Both the position numbers and the translations under genes were made by a program. The notes under the pieces are model-generated. The model had not been told where the DNA came from and searched no databases. It was given only the letters and a program-made list of their open reading frames with translations. DNA of 7,729 bases. Source: Ilumatobacteraceae bacterium (GTDB lineage Bacteria > Actinomycetota > Acidimicrobiia > Acidimicrobiales > Ilumatobacteraceae). Positions within the stretch are counted from its first letter, which is position 1. Each line of letters begins with the position of its first letter. The stretch lies in assembly GCA_030727685.1 (NCBI GenBank), contig JANRBC010000035.1:1-7729 (forward strand). The letters run 5' to 3'. Shown in pieces: positions 1 through 5,967 of the stretch.

Positions 1-851
1 AAGTTTTGTATCCGAACCCTGGGTTTCCTATTTATGAGAGCCAAATCGAATTCAACGACGGCATTGCTGTGCCGTATCGATATCTCGATACCCCGAATGG
101 CTTTCAAATTGATTTGGATTATCTGAAATCGAAGATAAACAACAAGACAAAAGCGTTGATTCTTAACGACCAGCAAAATCCGCTGGCGGCTGAAATGACC
201 GACGCTGAGCGTCAGGCGCTGGCTGACTTGGCAAACAAACACAATTTGTGGGTGTTGTCAGATGAGGCTTATTTCGACATTCGTTATGCAGGTGAAAGTA
301 AGAGCATCATCTCTTTGCCAGGCATGCAAGAGCGAACCGTGATTTTGTACACGTTTTCGAAGAAGTTTGCGATGACTGGTTGGCGACTCGGAGCAGCAAT
401 CGGTCCGCGCGAGATCGTCGATCGCATCTCAAAACTAAACACAAACGAAGAGAGCTGCACTGCACAATTCGTGCAATGGGCCGGCGTTGAAGCAATAAAC
501 GGTAATCAGTCAGGCGCGAATGACCTAGTTCGTGTTCTCAAGTCGCGCAGAGACGCGACAATCGCTGGCATCAACAAAGTTTCGGGCATGCGAGTGCACA
601 CACCTAACAGTGCGTTCTACGTGTTTCCTGAAGTTTCAGAGACAATGTCTCGAACGGGACACACAGATGTTGGTGATTTTGCCCTTGACGCACTTCACAA
701 CTCGGGTATGTCTTTTTGCACCCGCAGACATTTCGGTCGTCCGGCAGCAGACGAAAAAGGCAACTACATTCGATTGGCTTACAGCGGCATCGATAATGAA
801 AAAATCGAAAAGGGTTTGTCAAGACTCGCTGCCTGGGTCTCATCGAAGTGA
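1..851 (+). CDS. PLP-dependent class I/II aminotransferase, 5'-truncated by window edge
   Basis: This is the C-terminal part (about 282 codons) of a fold-type I aminotransferase that moves an amino group between an amino acid and a 2-oxoacid using pyridoxal phosphate in the cytoplasm. The frame is already open at the left edge (codons for V-L precede YPNPGFPIYES), so the true start and about 100 residues lie outside the window; the TTG at 6 is internal. Counting that TTG codon as 1, visible family residues are N58-P59 (PLP-contacting NP motif, here NPLAA rather than the usual NPTG), D86 in SDEAY (pyridine nitrogen contact), K119 in FSKKFAMTGWRLG (Schiff-base lysine), R127 (phosphate contact) and R256 in YIRLAYSG (substrate carboxylate contact). 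The stop overlaps the next gene's GTG, implying coupled translation. Substrate is not certain: aspartate or another aminotransferase of this superfamily is possible, and the dehydrogenase partner hints at glyoxylate or hydroxypyruvate metabolism. Confidence 0.9.
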   Translation, partial: VLYPNPGFPIYESQIEFNDGIAVPYRYLDTPNGFQIDLDYLKSKINNKTKALILNDQQNPLAAEMTDAERQALADLANKHNLWVLSDEAYFDIRYAGESKSIISLPGMQERTVILYTFSKKFAMTGWRLGAAIGPREIVDRISKLNTNEESCTAQFVQWAGVEAINGNQSGANDLVRVLKSRRDATIAGINKVSGMRVHTPNSAFYVFPEVSETMSRTGHTDVGDFALDALHNSGMSFCTRRHFGRPAADEKGNYIRLAYSGIDNEKIEKGLSRLAAWVSSK

Positions 852-1810
852 GCAAGATTGTCGTCACCGGCAAAATACCCAATGCCGGACTAGAGGTTTT
901 GCGCCAAGCCGGTTTAGATCCGCAGGCATGGTCGCAAGATGTGGCGATGACCCGCGAAGAATTGCTTAAACAGGTTCAGGGTGCTGAGATTCTCGTGACA
1001 CTGCTAACTGAAAAAGTTGATAGCGAACTTCTGGATGCAGCCGGCTCACAATTGAAAGCTGTTTGCAATGTCGCAGTCGGTTACAACAACATCGATGTGG
1101 CTGCTTGCAAAGCGCGAGGAGTAACTGTTACTAATACGCCCGGAGTTCTCACAGATGCAACTGCAGATATCGCTTTGGCGTTGATCTTGATGGTGACTAG
1201 ACGCTTGGCTGAAGGCGAGCGGGTTATCAGATCAAAAACCCCGTGGCAGTGGGGTATGCATTACATGCTCGGCACAGGAGTAACAAACCGCGTGTTAGGT
1301 GTCGTTGGTATGGGGGCAATCGGGATTGCAACGGCACGTCGAGCAAAGGCATGCGGAATGTCTGTGGTCTATCACTCGCGAAGTGAGATTGATTCAAAAA
1401 TCGCGAGCGAACTGGGTGCAAAGAAAGTTTCGCTTGACGAACTCTTGTCAGGAAGTGACGTGGTTTCAATTCACTGTCCGTCAAATGAGAGTACTCACCA
1501 TCTGATTGGCGCACCTCAGTTCAAGAAGATGAAGCCGACTGCTTTTTTGGTGAATACAGCACGTGGTCCAATTGTTGACGAACAAGCTTTAGTCGACGCC
1601 TTGAAAGCTAAAGAAATTGCAGGTGCTGGGCTCGATGTGTTTGAGTTTGAGCCCAAAATCAACGAAGGTCTTTTAGATCGCGATGATGTTGTGCTGATTC
1701 CGCACTTGGGTTCTGCAACAACTGAAACCCGAGATGCAATGGCGATGCTCGCAGCGAACAACGCAGTCGCCATCGCTAGCGGTAAGTCACCTTTGACTCC
1801 AGTCGGTTAG
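848..1810 (+). CDS. D-2-hydroxyacid dehydrogenase (glyoxylate/hydroxypyruvate reductase type)
   Basis: Predicted cytoplasmic NAD(P)H-dependent reductase of 2-oxoacids such as glyoxylate or hydroxypyruvate. The 320 residues are the normal full length. The N-terminal part of the substrate domain (1-100) has the family stretch VAVGYNNID at 76-84. The Rossmann domain carries GMGAIG at 154-159. Catalytic residues are R239 (NTARGP), E268 (DVFEFEP) and H286 (PHLGSA), so the Arg-Glu-His set is complete. Translation starts at a GTG that overlaps the aminotransferase TGA (GTGA, 848-851); no other start gives a full N-terminus (MSKIVVTGKI). The coupling suggests the two enzymes work on linked substrates, for example transamination giving a 2-oxoacid that this enzyme reduces. 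Overall similarity favours glyoxylate/hydroxypyruvate reductase over phosphoglycerate or lactate dehydrogenase, but exact substrate and cofactor cannot be fixed from sequence alone. Confidence 0.92.
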   Translation: MSKIVVTGKIPNAGLEVLRQAGLDPQAWSQDVAMTREELLKQVQGAEILVTLLTEKVDSELLDAAGSQLKAVCNVAVGYNNIDVAACKARGVTVTNTPGVLTDATADIALALILMVTRRLAEGERVIRSKTPWQWGMHYMLGTGVTNRVLGVVGMGAIGIATARRAKACGMSVVYHSRSEIDSKIASELGAKKVSLDELLSGSDVVSIHCPSNESTHHLIGAPQFKKMKPTAFLVNTARGPIVDEQALVDALKAKEIAGAGLDVFEFEPKINEGLLDRDDVVLIPHLGSATTETRDAMAMLAANNAVAIASGKSPLTPVG

Positions 1811-1821
1811 AAATTTCTCTA

Positions 1822-2532
1822 ATGCGTGGTCTTGGCACAATCATAAATACTCTCACTGTTTTGGGCGGAGGAGTCTTTGGGCTGCTGATTGGCGACAAAA
1901 TACCCGAGCGCGTTCGAGTGATCATTGTTCAAGTAATTGGTCTTACAACTCTGGCAATCGGATTGCGCGATGTGATCGATACCGACAACATCGTGTTTCC
2001 GCTGGTGGGTATGGTGCTTGGCGGCATAGTCGGAGAACTGCTGCGACTTGAAGATCGTCTTGCAAATATTGGCGAGTTTCTGCGCCGAAAATTTGCAAAA
2101 GAGGCCACCGAAAGTTCGTTTGTCAACGGCTTCGTTACAGCGACGCTTCTTTTTTGCGTTGGTCCACTAACCATTTTGGGAGCGATTGAAGATGCCAGCG
2201 GTAAAACGCCTCAGCTGTACATCATCAAGGGCACACTTGACGGCTTTATGAATATCATTTTTGCAGCGCTCTATGGTGTGGGCGCAATTTTCAGTAGCGT
2301 CAGTGTCTTCGTTGTACAGGGCTCGTTGACAGTTTTTGGTACGACCCTTGATTCGCTGCTCACAGATCGAATGCGACTTGAATTGTTTAGTGCAGGTGGT
2401 TTAGCAGTCATTGCTATCGGTATTAATTTGCTTGAAATCAAAAAGATTCGACTTGGCTCATTACTGCCTGGTCTGATAATCACGCCAATTTTGGTATGGA
2501 TTTTTGCAACGCCGAATGGTCTTATTCACTGA
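1822..2532 (+). CDS. DUF554 family integral membrane protein
   Basis: A 236-residue polytopic membrane protein of the DUF554 (YqgA/YdfK-like) family, whose function is not established. Hydrophobic segments can be seen at about 4-24, 32-50, 56-74, 100-122, 140-172 (long enough for one or two helices), 188-204 and 211-228. Family hallmarks include the glycine-rich N-terminus (GTIINTLTVLGGGVFG), VGMVLGGIVGE at 62-72 and the FCVGPLTILGAIED stretch at 111-124, followed by LYIIKGTLDG. The ATG lies 11 bp after the dehydrogenase stop with no clear Shine-Dalgarno sequence, and the stop is only 7 bp before the SRAP gene, so it probably belongs to the same transcript. There is no signal peptide beyond the first membrane helix. 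A transport role is possible but unproven. Confidence 0.88.
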   Translation: MRGLGTIINTLTVLGGGVFGLLIGDKIPERVRVIIVQVIGLTTLAIGLRDVIDTDNIVFPLVGMVLGGIVGELLRLEDRLANIGEFLRRKFAKEATESSFVNGFVTATLLFCVGPLTILGAIEDASGKTPQLYIIKGTLDGFMNIIFAALYGVGAIFSSVSVFVVQGSLTVFGTTLDSLLTDRMRLELFSAGGLAVIAIGINLLEIKKIRLGSLLPGLIITPILVWIFATPNGLIH

Positions 2533-2539
2533 CGAACAC

Positions 2540-3244
2540 ATGTGTGGACGATTCAATTCAATTGCGAGCGGCAAGGACTTCGCAGAAACATATGGTGCTG
2601 AGTTTGATGGCACCGAACTGCAGCCGAATCACAATGTTGCGCCAACTTCAAAGATTTATGTCTTAACTCAAGACGACTTTCGCAAAGTTGTCAACACCAT
2701 GACTTGGGGTCTGGTGCCAAGTTGGTCAAAAGATAAAACTCGATCAGCAAGCATGATCAATGCGCGCAGTGAAACACTCGCTGAAAAACCGAGCTTCAGA
2801 AACCTGCTGACTAAGCACCGTTGCGTGATACCGATTCAAGGTTTCTACGAATGGCAAATTTTGCCCAGTGAAACCAAGAAACCCAAAAAGCAAGCCCACT
2901 ATATTTCGCGAAGCGATGGTCAACCGATGACGCTCGCGGGTTTATGGACGACCTGGAAAGACGCTGATGACTCGTTGCTACAGACTTGCACAATCATCAC
3001 GATCGAGGCAACGAATAAACTCGCTGAAATACATCACCGAATGCCAGTGATTCTCGAGCGCGAAACAATCAATGAGTGGCTCGCAGTAAATGCGCCTATG
3101 CCAACTAATTTGTTGCGTGTTGCCCGAGACGAAATTGTTGCGAGCGAGCCTACAAGTCGATTAGACCGAGTCAGTCGCGACAGCAGCGCCAGCGACGCCA
3201 GCCCGACGCAACTCGACGATGATTCGATCGGCCGCTTGTTCTAA
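2540..3244 (+). CDS. SRAP domain protein (YedK/HMCES-type abasic-site DNA-protein crosslinker)
   Basis: Predicted SOS-response-associated peptidase family protein of 234 residues. Known members bind abasic sites in single-stranded DNA and form a thiazolidine crosslink through Cys2 after removal of Met1. The ATG at 2540 is chosen because it places the cysteine at position 2 (MCGRF); a longer frame from 2504 would bury it. Other family active-site residues are N74 and R76 in SMINARSET, E104 in GFYEW and H165 in IHHRMPVIL, so the site looks complete. The region after about residue 205 is a serine/aspartate-rich tail (RDSSASDASP then LDDDS) not typical of the domain, and it is encoded on the strand opposite the conserved 3' end of the HIT gene. 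No SOS box is visible nearby. The start is 7 bp downstream of the DUF554 stop, so read-through from that operon is likely. Confidence 0.93.
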   Translation: MCGRFNSIASGKDFAETYGAEFDGTELQPNHNVAPTSKIYVLTQDDFRKVVNTMTWGLVPSWSKDKTRSASMINARSETLAEKPSFRNLLTKHRCVIPIQGFYEWQILPSETKKPKKQAHYISRSDGQPMTLAGLWTTWKDADDSLLQTCTIITIEATNKLAEIHHRMPVILERETINEWLAVNAPMPTNLLRVARDEIVASEPTSRLDRVSRDSSASDASPTQLDDDSIGRLF

Positions 3245-3601
3245 TTCTTTTCGGTCAACATTTGTGCGAGCATTGGCAAATTCGAGGTCGGCCATTGAAT
3301 CACTTGGGATCACATGCAAGTGGCAGTGGGGTATTTCATAGCCAGCAATAATCAGCGCTATTCGTTCACAACCAAATGCATGCTTGGTTGCTTGGCCAAT
3401 GATGCTTGCGACGTTAAAGAGATGCTCGTTCAGCGCTTGTGGGAGATCGGTCCACTGATCGACTTCTTTAATTGGCACCACTAGTGAATGGCCAGTGGTG
3501 ATCGGACTGATGGTCATAAACGCAACGCAGTGTTCATCGCGATAGACAAAAGTGCCTGGAATCTCGCCATTAATGATCTTCGTAAAAAGCGTGGTAGCCA
3601 C
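3161..3601 (-). CDS. HIT family protein (histidine triad nucleotide-binding/hydrolase)
   Basis: A 146-residue histidine-triad protein; family members hydrolyse nucleoside phosphoramidates, acyl-adenylates or dinucleoside polyphosphates, but the substrate here is unknown. The N-terminus is family-typical (MATTLFTKIINGEIPG), the central strand reads ISPITTGHSLVVP (31-43), and the triad is HCHLHVIP at 92-99 with H92, H94 and H96 present; H94 is the expected nucleophile by analogy with HINT1. The GTG at 3601-3599 is chosen as start because it gives this N-terminus and lies exactly six bases after a TACGCT -10-like element, as for a leaderless mRNA. An upstream in-frame TTG at 3652 would add 17 unconserved residues. 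It is the only minus-strand gene. It is divergent from pgsA and convergent with the SRAP gene, overlapping the latter tail-to-tail by 84 bp. Confidence 0.92.
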   Translation of the reverse strand: MATTLFTKIINGEIPGTFVYRDEHCVAFMTISPITTGHSLVVPIKEVDQWTDLPQALNEHLFNVASIIGQATKHAFGCERIALIIAGYEIPHCHLHVIPSDSMADLEFANARTNVDRKELEQAADRIIVELRRAGVAGAAVATDSV

Positions 3602-3607
3602 AGAATC

Positions 3608-3613
3608 AGCGTA
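3608..3613 (-). promoter_or_regulatory. -10 element (TACGCT) of leaderless HIT promoter
   Basis: Read on the minus strand, TACGCT is followed by exactly six bases (3607-3602) and then the GTG start of the HIT gene. This is the spacing expected if transcription begins at the first base of the start codon. It fits the TANNNT pattern common in actinobacterial -10 elements. No TTGACA-like -35 is present at the usual distance; that position is occupied by the complement of the pgsA -10 copy. Confidence 0.6.
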
Positions 3614-3630
3614 GAGGATTGTCCGACTTG

Positions 3631-3636
3631 TACGCT
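3631..3636 (+). promoter_or_regulatory. -10 element (TACGCT) of leaderless pgsA promoter
   Basis: The plus-strand TACGCT is followed by six bases (3637-3642) and then ATG at 3643, matching the geometry before the HIT and DUF151 genes. The copy forms an inverted repeat with the HIT element (AGCGTA, 17 bases, TACGCT). It supports 3643 as the pgsA start and suggests a leaderless transcript. No recognisable -35 box lies 16-18 bases upstream. Confidence 0.6.
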
Positions 3637-3642
3637 CGGCAT

Positions 3643-4221
3643 ATGTCGTCAAACAGGGTTATGACCGTACCGAACTTGATAACCCTGGTACGACTTTTCT
3701 GTTTGCCGTTGTTTTTGTGGCTGCTGTTCGAAGTAGAAGACAAGGGTGGGGCCGCTTGGCTACTGGGCGCGCTCGGCGCAACAGATTGGGTTGATGGTTG
3801 GGTTGCACGAAAGTTTAACCAGCAAAGTTCTTTTGGTGCCGTGTTCGACCCAACTGTGGATAGGGGCATGTTCATCGTCGCTGTTTTTGCAATTGTGATC
3901 GATCAATCGATGCCACTTTGGTTTGCGATCGCAGTTCTGGCCCGTGAGATTTCTGTGGCTGTAGTCATGGTGACTGCGACTGCGTTCGGCATGCAACGTT
4001 TTGCAGTCAGCATTTGGGGCAAGCGTTATACGTTCTTGCTGATGTTCGCACTTCCGTTGATGTTGTTAGCCGCTGACGACGGTCGGGGAGCGAGCTTGGT
4101 GATGATTTTGGCGTGGCTCTTTGCCATCCCTGGCATCATTTTGTCGTATTCGACTGCCTTCGCATATATTCCAGAGATTCGTCGCAATCTTCATGCTGGC
4201 AGACAGACGAGGCGGGGCTAA
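3643..4221 (+). CDS. pgsA: CDP-alcohol phosphatidyltransferase (PgsA-like)
   Basis: Predicted integral membrane enzyme that transfers a phosphatidyl group from CDP-diacylglycerol to an alcohol acceptor, most likely glycerol-3-phosphate in phosphatidylglycerol/cardiolipin synthesis. The 192 residues contain the complete signature D-G-x2-A-R-x8-G-x3-D-x3-D, with D48 just before it and D51, G52, A55, R56, G65, D69 and D73 in place. A GKRYT segment at 126-130 matches the GKxKT-like stretch of PgsA enzymes. Hydrophobic segments lie at about 12-30, 75-87, 91-113, 130-144 and 150-172. The start at 3643 is chosen for the TACGCT-N6-ATG promoter geometry; the ATG at 3661 (MTVPNLITLVRL) is an alternative. 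The gene sits where M. tuberculosis has pgsA2 (Rv1822). Acceptor specificity (glycerol phosphate or another alcohol) is not proven. Confidence 0.88.
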   Translation: MSSNRVMTVPNLITLVRLFCLPLFLWLLFEVEDKGGAAWLLGALGATDWVDGWVARKFNQQSSFGAVFDPTVDRGMFIVAVFAIVIDQSMPLWFAIAVLAREISVAVVMVTATAFGMQRFAVSIWGKRYTFLLMFALPLMLLAADDGRGASLVMILAWLFAIPGIILSYSTAFAYIPEIRRNLHAGRQTRRG

Positions 4222-4224
4222 CTT
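4219..4224 (+). promoter_or_regulatory. possible -10 element (TAACTT) before gcvH
   Basis: TAACTT begins at the pgsA stop codon and lies exactly six bases before the gcvH ATG, the same spacing as the three TACGCT elements. It fits TANNNT. There is no purine-rich ribosome binding site directly upstream of this ATG, which supports a leaderless start. The match is shorter than the TACGCT copies and partly constrained by the stop codon, so confidence is low. Confidence 0.35.
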
Positions 4225-4230
4225 TAAGTC

Positions 4231-4611
4231 ATGAAGATTTTGGAAGATCGGCTGTATTCCAAAGATCATGAGTGGGTGCTGGTGTCTGGTTCGACTGCGC
4301 GCGTTGGAGTAACCGATTATGCGCAAGACGCCCTTGGTGATGTCGTGTTCGTGCAGTTGCCTAATGTTGGCAAAATTTTTTCTGCCGGTGCTGCTTGTTG
4401 TGAAGTTGAAAGCACAAAGAGCGTCTCTGATATCTATGTGCCGATTGACGGATCAATTTCATTGACTAACGCCAAGCTTTTGCAAGCACCCGGACTTGTT
4501 AATTCAGACCCGTATGGCGAGGGTTGGATATTTGAACTTTCACTGGCAACTTCAGTTTCAACAAAAAGTTTGATTGACGCAAATCAATATCGACAATTGA
4601 TAGAGGGTTGA
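4231..4611 (+). CDS. gcvH: Glycine cleavage system H protein
   Basis: Lipoyl carrier protein of the glycine cleavage complex: its lipoyl-lysine arm accepts the aminomethyl group from the P protein (glycine decarboxylase) and shuttles it to the T and L proteins. The 126 residues are full length. Family marks are YSKDHEWV at 9-16, GVTDYAQDALGDVVFVQLP at 26-44, the lipoylation site ESTKS with K63, and LVNSDPYGEGWI at 89-100. The residue run after the lipoyl loop (GSISLTNAKLLQAPG) is more divergent than usual but keeps the fold pattern. No gcvT, gcvP or lipoate enzymes are in the window; in M. tuberculosis gcvH likewise sits next to garA with gcvB a few genes downstream. It lies 9 bp after pgsA and 6 bp before garA, so it is probably cotranscribed with garA. 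Confidence 0.96.
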   Translation: MKILEDRLYSKDHEWVLVSGSTARVGVTDYAQDALGDVVFVQLPNVGKIFSAGAACCEVESTKSVSDIYVPIDGSISLTNAKLLQAPGLVNSDPYGEGWIFELSLATSVSTKSLIDANQYRQLIEG

Positions 4612-4613
4612 GG
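4609..4613 (+). promoter_or_regulatory. Ribosome binding site of garA (TGAGG)
   Basis: TGAGG overlaps the gcvH stop and ends four bases before the garA ATG at 4618. It supports that start. Unlike its leaderless-looking neighbours, garA appears to be translated from within a longer mRNA. Confidence 0.5.
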
Positions 4614-4617
4614 CTTT

Positions 4618-5106
4618 ATGGCATACGTTTTTTGCAACAACTGTGGTCATCGAAACCCGCCTAATTCGTCGTTTTGTTCATCTTGTGGGGCAGTCTTAGA
4701 TCTGCCCGATGAGCGCACCGTAGTCATCGCACAAGTCGACCCACTGCAAGACCTACCAGGACCAAGCGACAACGCCACAATTCGACTTGGCGAAATTGGT
4801 GAACACGCGGTTCTAGTCATTAGATCTGGTGACCTGACTGGCAGCCGCTTCACTTTGAGCAAAGACGTCACGCAAATTGGTCGTCATCAAGACAGTGACA
4901 TTTTGCTTGATGACATCACTGTGTCGAGACGTCACGCTGAAGTTTTCAAGACCTCTAATTCGCTTGTTGTCAGAGACTTGGGCTCCTTGAACGGAACTTA
5001 TGTCAATCAATCACGTGTCGATGAGTTTGCTCTCAAACATGGTGACGAGTTGCAAGTAGGCAAATATCGCATGGTTTTATTCAGCAAGTCAGACATTTTG
5101 TCATGA
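4618..5106 (+). CDS. garA: FHA domain regulator of GarA/OdhI family with N-terminal zinc ribbon
   Basis: Predicted phospho-switch protein. In Mycobacterium (GarA) and Corynebacterium (OdhI) the FHA domain inhibits 2-oxoglutarate dehydrogenase and retunes glutamate metabolism until an N-terminal Thr is phosphorylated by PknB/PknG and folds back onto the FHA pocket. The 162 residues start with a zinc ribbon (C6-x2-C9 and C20-x2-C23), then a linker with DERTVVI at 31-37 where GarA has its ETTS motif, then an FHA domain at about 64-155 with G88-R89, S103-R-R-H106 and N125-G126-T127. The sequence from TGSRF through DSDILLDDITVSRRHAE and LGSLNGTYVN is very close to GarA. Only one Thr (T34) remains in the ETTS-like position. 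Position between gcvH and an ftsR-type MerR supports the assignment. Target enzymes are outside the window. Confidence 0.9.
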   Translation: MAYVFCNNCGHRNPPNSSFCSSCGAVLDLPDERTVVIAQVDPLQDLPGPSDNATIRLGEIGEHAVLVIRSGDLTGSRFTLSKDVTQIGRHQDSDILLDDITVSRRHAEVFKTSNSLVVRDLGSLNGTYVNQSRVDEFALKHGDELQVGKYRMVLFSKSDILS

Positions 5107-5111
5107 CGAAT

Positions 5112-5117
5112 TACAAT
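5112..5117 (+). promoter_or_regulatory. possible -10 element (TACAAT) before ftsR
   Basis: TACAAT is close to the TATAAT consensus and ends eight bases before the ATG at 5126, which would put the transcript start zero to two bases upstream of the start codon. No good -35 is seen. There is no Shine-Dalgarno sequence beyond a weak GGG at 5120-5122. This could be a separate, nearly leaderless promoter inside the cluster. Confidence 0.35.
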
Positions 5118-5125
5118 TTGGGCAA

Positions 5126-5932
5126 ATGAATACAGCGCGCAACTATCTATCAATTGGGGAAGTGCTTGCACTTTTGCTCGAAGAGTTTCCGGAGATCACT
5201 ATTTCAAAGATTCGATTTCTTGAAAGTCAAGGATTAATCGAGCCCGAACGCACGGCCTCTGGTTACCGAAAATTTTCGCAAGCCGAAGTGGATCGTCTCA
5301 AATTTATTTTACGCGAGCAACGAGAGAATTATCTTCCACTCAAAGTGATTCGCACTCGACTTGAGAGCGACACCAGCGACGGAATGTTGCGAGATGACGA
5401 AATCACTGCACCGAGAGGTTTGGGTCATATCCCGGCACCGCGGGGTCAAGGTCACCCGGCAGGTGTCAAGAAACTTTCTAAGGCGCCAGAGGTTGCCGGT
5501 GCGAAATCAAATATTTCGCCACTCAAATCGAATGATGATCACGTTGGTGAGGCCTCGTTCAATAGAAGCGAAATTCTTGATGCGGCAAAAATTGACGAGA
5601 AGACACTTAAAGAGCTCGAGAAGTTCGGCATTGTTCGTGCACATCGAGTTGGCTCGACCGATCTTTATGACCAAGTCGACTTACAGATTTTGGAGGCGGC
5701 AGCCAGGTTCATCGAATTAGGCATTGATTCGCGCCACCTAAAAGCATGGCGTTCGGCCGCAGACCAAGAAGTTTCTTTGTTTGAGAGTCGTGTCGTGCCG
5801 ATGATGCGACAGCGCAATCCGCAAGCTCGACAGCAAGCAATGCAGATATTTGCCGAACTAGTCGAGCAAGGCGCGAAATTGCGTGCGGCGTTAATTGCTG
5901 CACAAGCACGCGATCATGTTGATCACAGGTAG
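5126..5932 (+). CDS. ftsR: MerR-family regulator, FtsR-like (Rv1828 type)
   Basis: Predicted DNA-binding transcription regulator; the Corynebacterium glutamicum member FtsR activates ftsZ. The 268 residues have an N-terminal MerR winged helix at about 7-80 (YLSIGEVLALL, then ISKIRFLESQGLIEPERTASGYRKF), a variable linker at 81-144, and a second helical domain at about 145-262 (SEILDAAKIDEKTLKELEKFGIV, then LEAAARFIELGIDSRHLKAW) characteristic of this subfamily rather than of small-molecule MerR sensors. No cysteine metal site is visible. The linker contains a duplicated APRG-x-GH segment. The ATG at 5126 gives the conserved N-terminus and lies 19 bp after the garA stop. The downstream neighbours DUF151 and the second MerR complete the conserved actinobacterial block. 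Confidence in family is high; regulation of ftsZ here is inferred from homologues. Confidence 0.88.
   Translation: MNTARNYLSIGEVLALLLEEFPEITISKIRFLESQGLIEPERTASGYRKFSQAEVDRLKFILREQRENYLPLKVIRTRLESDTSDGMLRDDEITAPRGLGHIPAPRGQGHPAGVKKLSKAPEVAGAKSNISPLKSNDDHVGEASFNRSEILDAAKIDEKTLKELEKFGIVRAHRVGSTDLYDQVDLQILEAAARFIELGIDSRHLKAWRSAADQEVSLFESRVVPMMRQRNPQARQQAMQIFAELVEQGAKLRAALIAAQARDHVDHR
5408..5458 (+). repeat. Short tandem duplication in the ftsR linker
   Basis: Two imperfect in-frame units, 27 bases (5408-5434) and 24 bases (5435-5458), encode APRGLGHIP and APRGQGHP, followed by a partial third start (AG). They lie in the interdomain linker at residues 95-111, where length variation should be tolerated. 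The units differ at several positions, so the duplication is not recent. Confidence 0.7.
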
Positions 5933-5945
5933 ATATTTATTTCTA
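5930..5945 (+). promoter_or_regulatory. Inverted repeat TAGA-N8-TCTA at ftsR/DUF151 junction
   Basis: The ftsR stop TAG begins a short AT-rich dyad, TAGA, eight bases, TCTA. Similar dyads lie at 1808-1821 and 6454-6478, the last sharing the nine bases TAGATATTT with this one. It could be an operator upstream of the DUF151 promoter, but the arms are only four bases long and chance is possible. Confidence 0.25.
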
Positions 5946-5955
5946 GGTACGAAGA

Positions 5956-5961
5956 TACGCT
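5956..5961 (+). promoter_or_regulatory. -10 element (TACGCT) of leaderless DUF151 promoter
   Basis: TACGCT followed by six bases (GAGCCA, 5962-5967) and the ATG at 5968. Hexamer and spacing are identical to those before the HIT and pgsA genes. No ribosome binding site is present between the hexamer and the ATG. No clear -35 is visible; the region about 17 bases upstream is AT-rich (ATATTTATTT). Confidence 0.6.
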
Positions 5962-5967
5962 GAGCCA

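Noticed and set aside
532..969. 145-codon plus-strand open frame spanning the aminotransferase/dehydrogenase junction
   Set aside because: It overlaps two well-supported enzymes in a different frame and has a Cys/Arg-rich composition without recognisable domains.
2504..2539. Upstream in-frame start for the SRAP gene, overlapping the DUF554 gene
   Set aside because: It would place the catalytic Cys at residue 14 instead of 2; the SRAP mechanism needs Cys at the mature N-terminus.
3619..3642. TTG start at 3619 for the pgsA-like gene
   Set aside because: It precedes and includes the TACGCT element and adds residues not seen in the family; ATG 3643 (or 3661) is better.
3602..3652. TTG start at 3652 for the HIT gene
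   Set aside because: The extra 17 residues do not resemble HIT N-termini, and they would be encoded by the promoter region; GTG at 3601 fits both homology and the TACGCT spacing.
5361..5720. 119-codon open frame within ftsR in another plus-strand frame
   Set aside because: It has no homology that I recognise and lies wholly inside the clearly conserved ftsR frame; the encoded sequence is Arg/Ser-rich, as shadow frames often are.
5912..5924. GATCA-TGT-TGATC hairpin at the end of ftsR, considered as a terminator
   Set aside because: The stem is only five base pairs, lies inside coding sequence and is not followed by a proper T-run.
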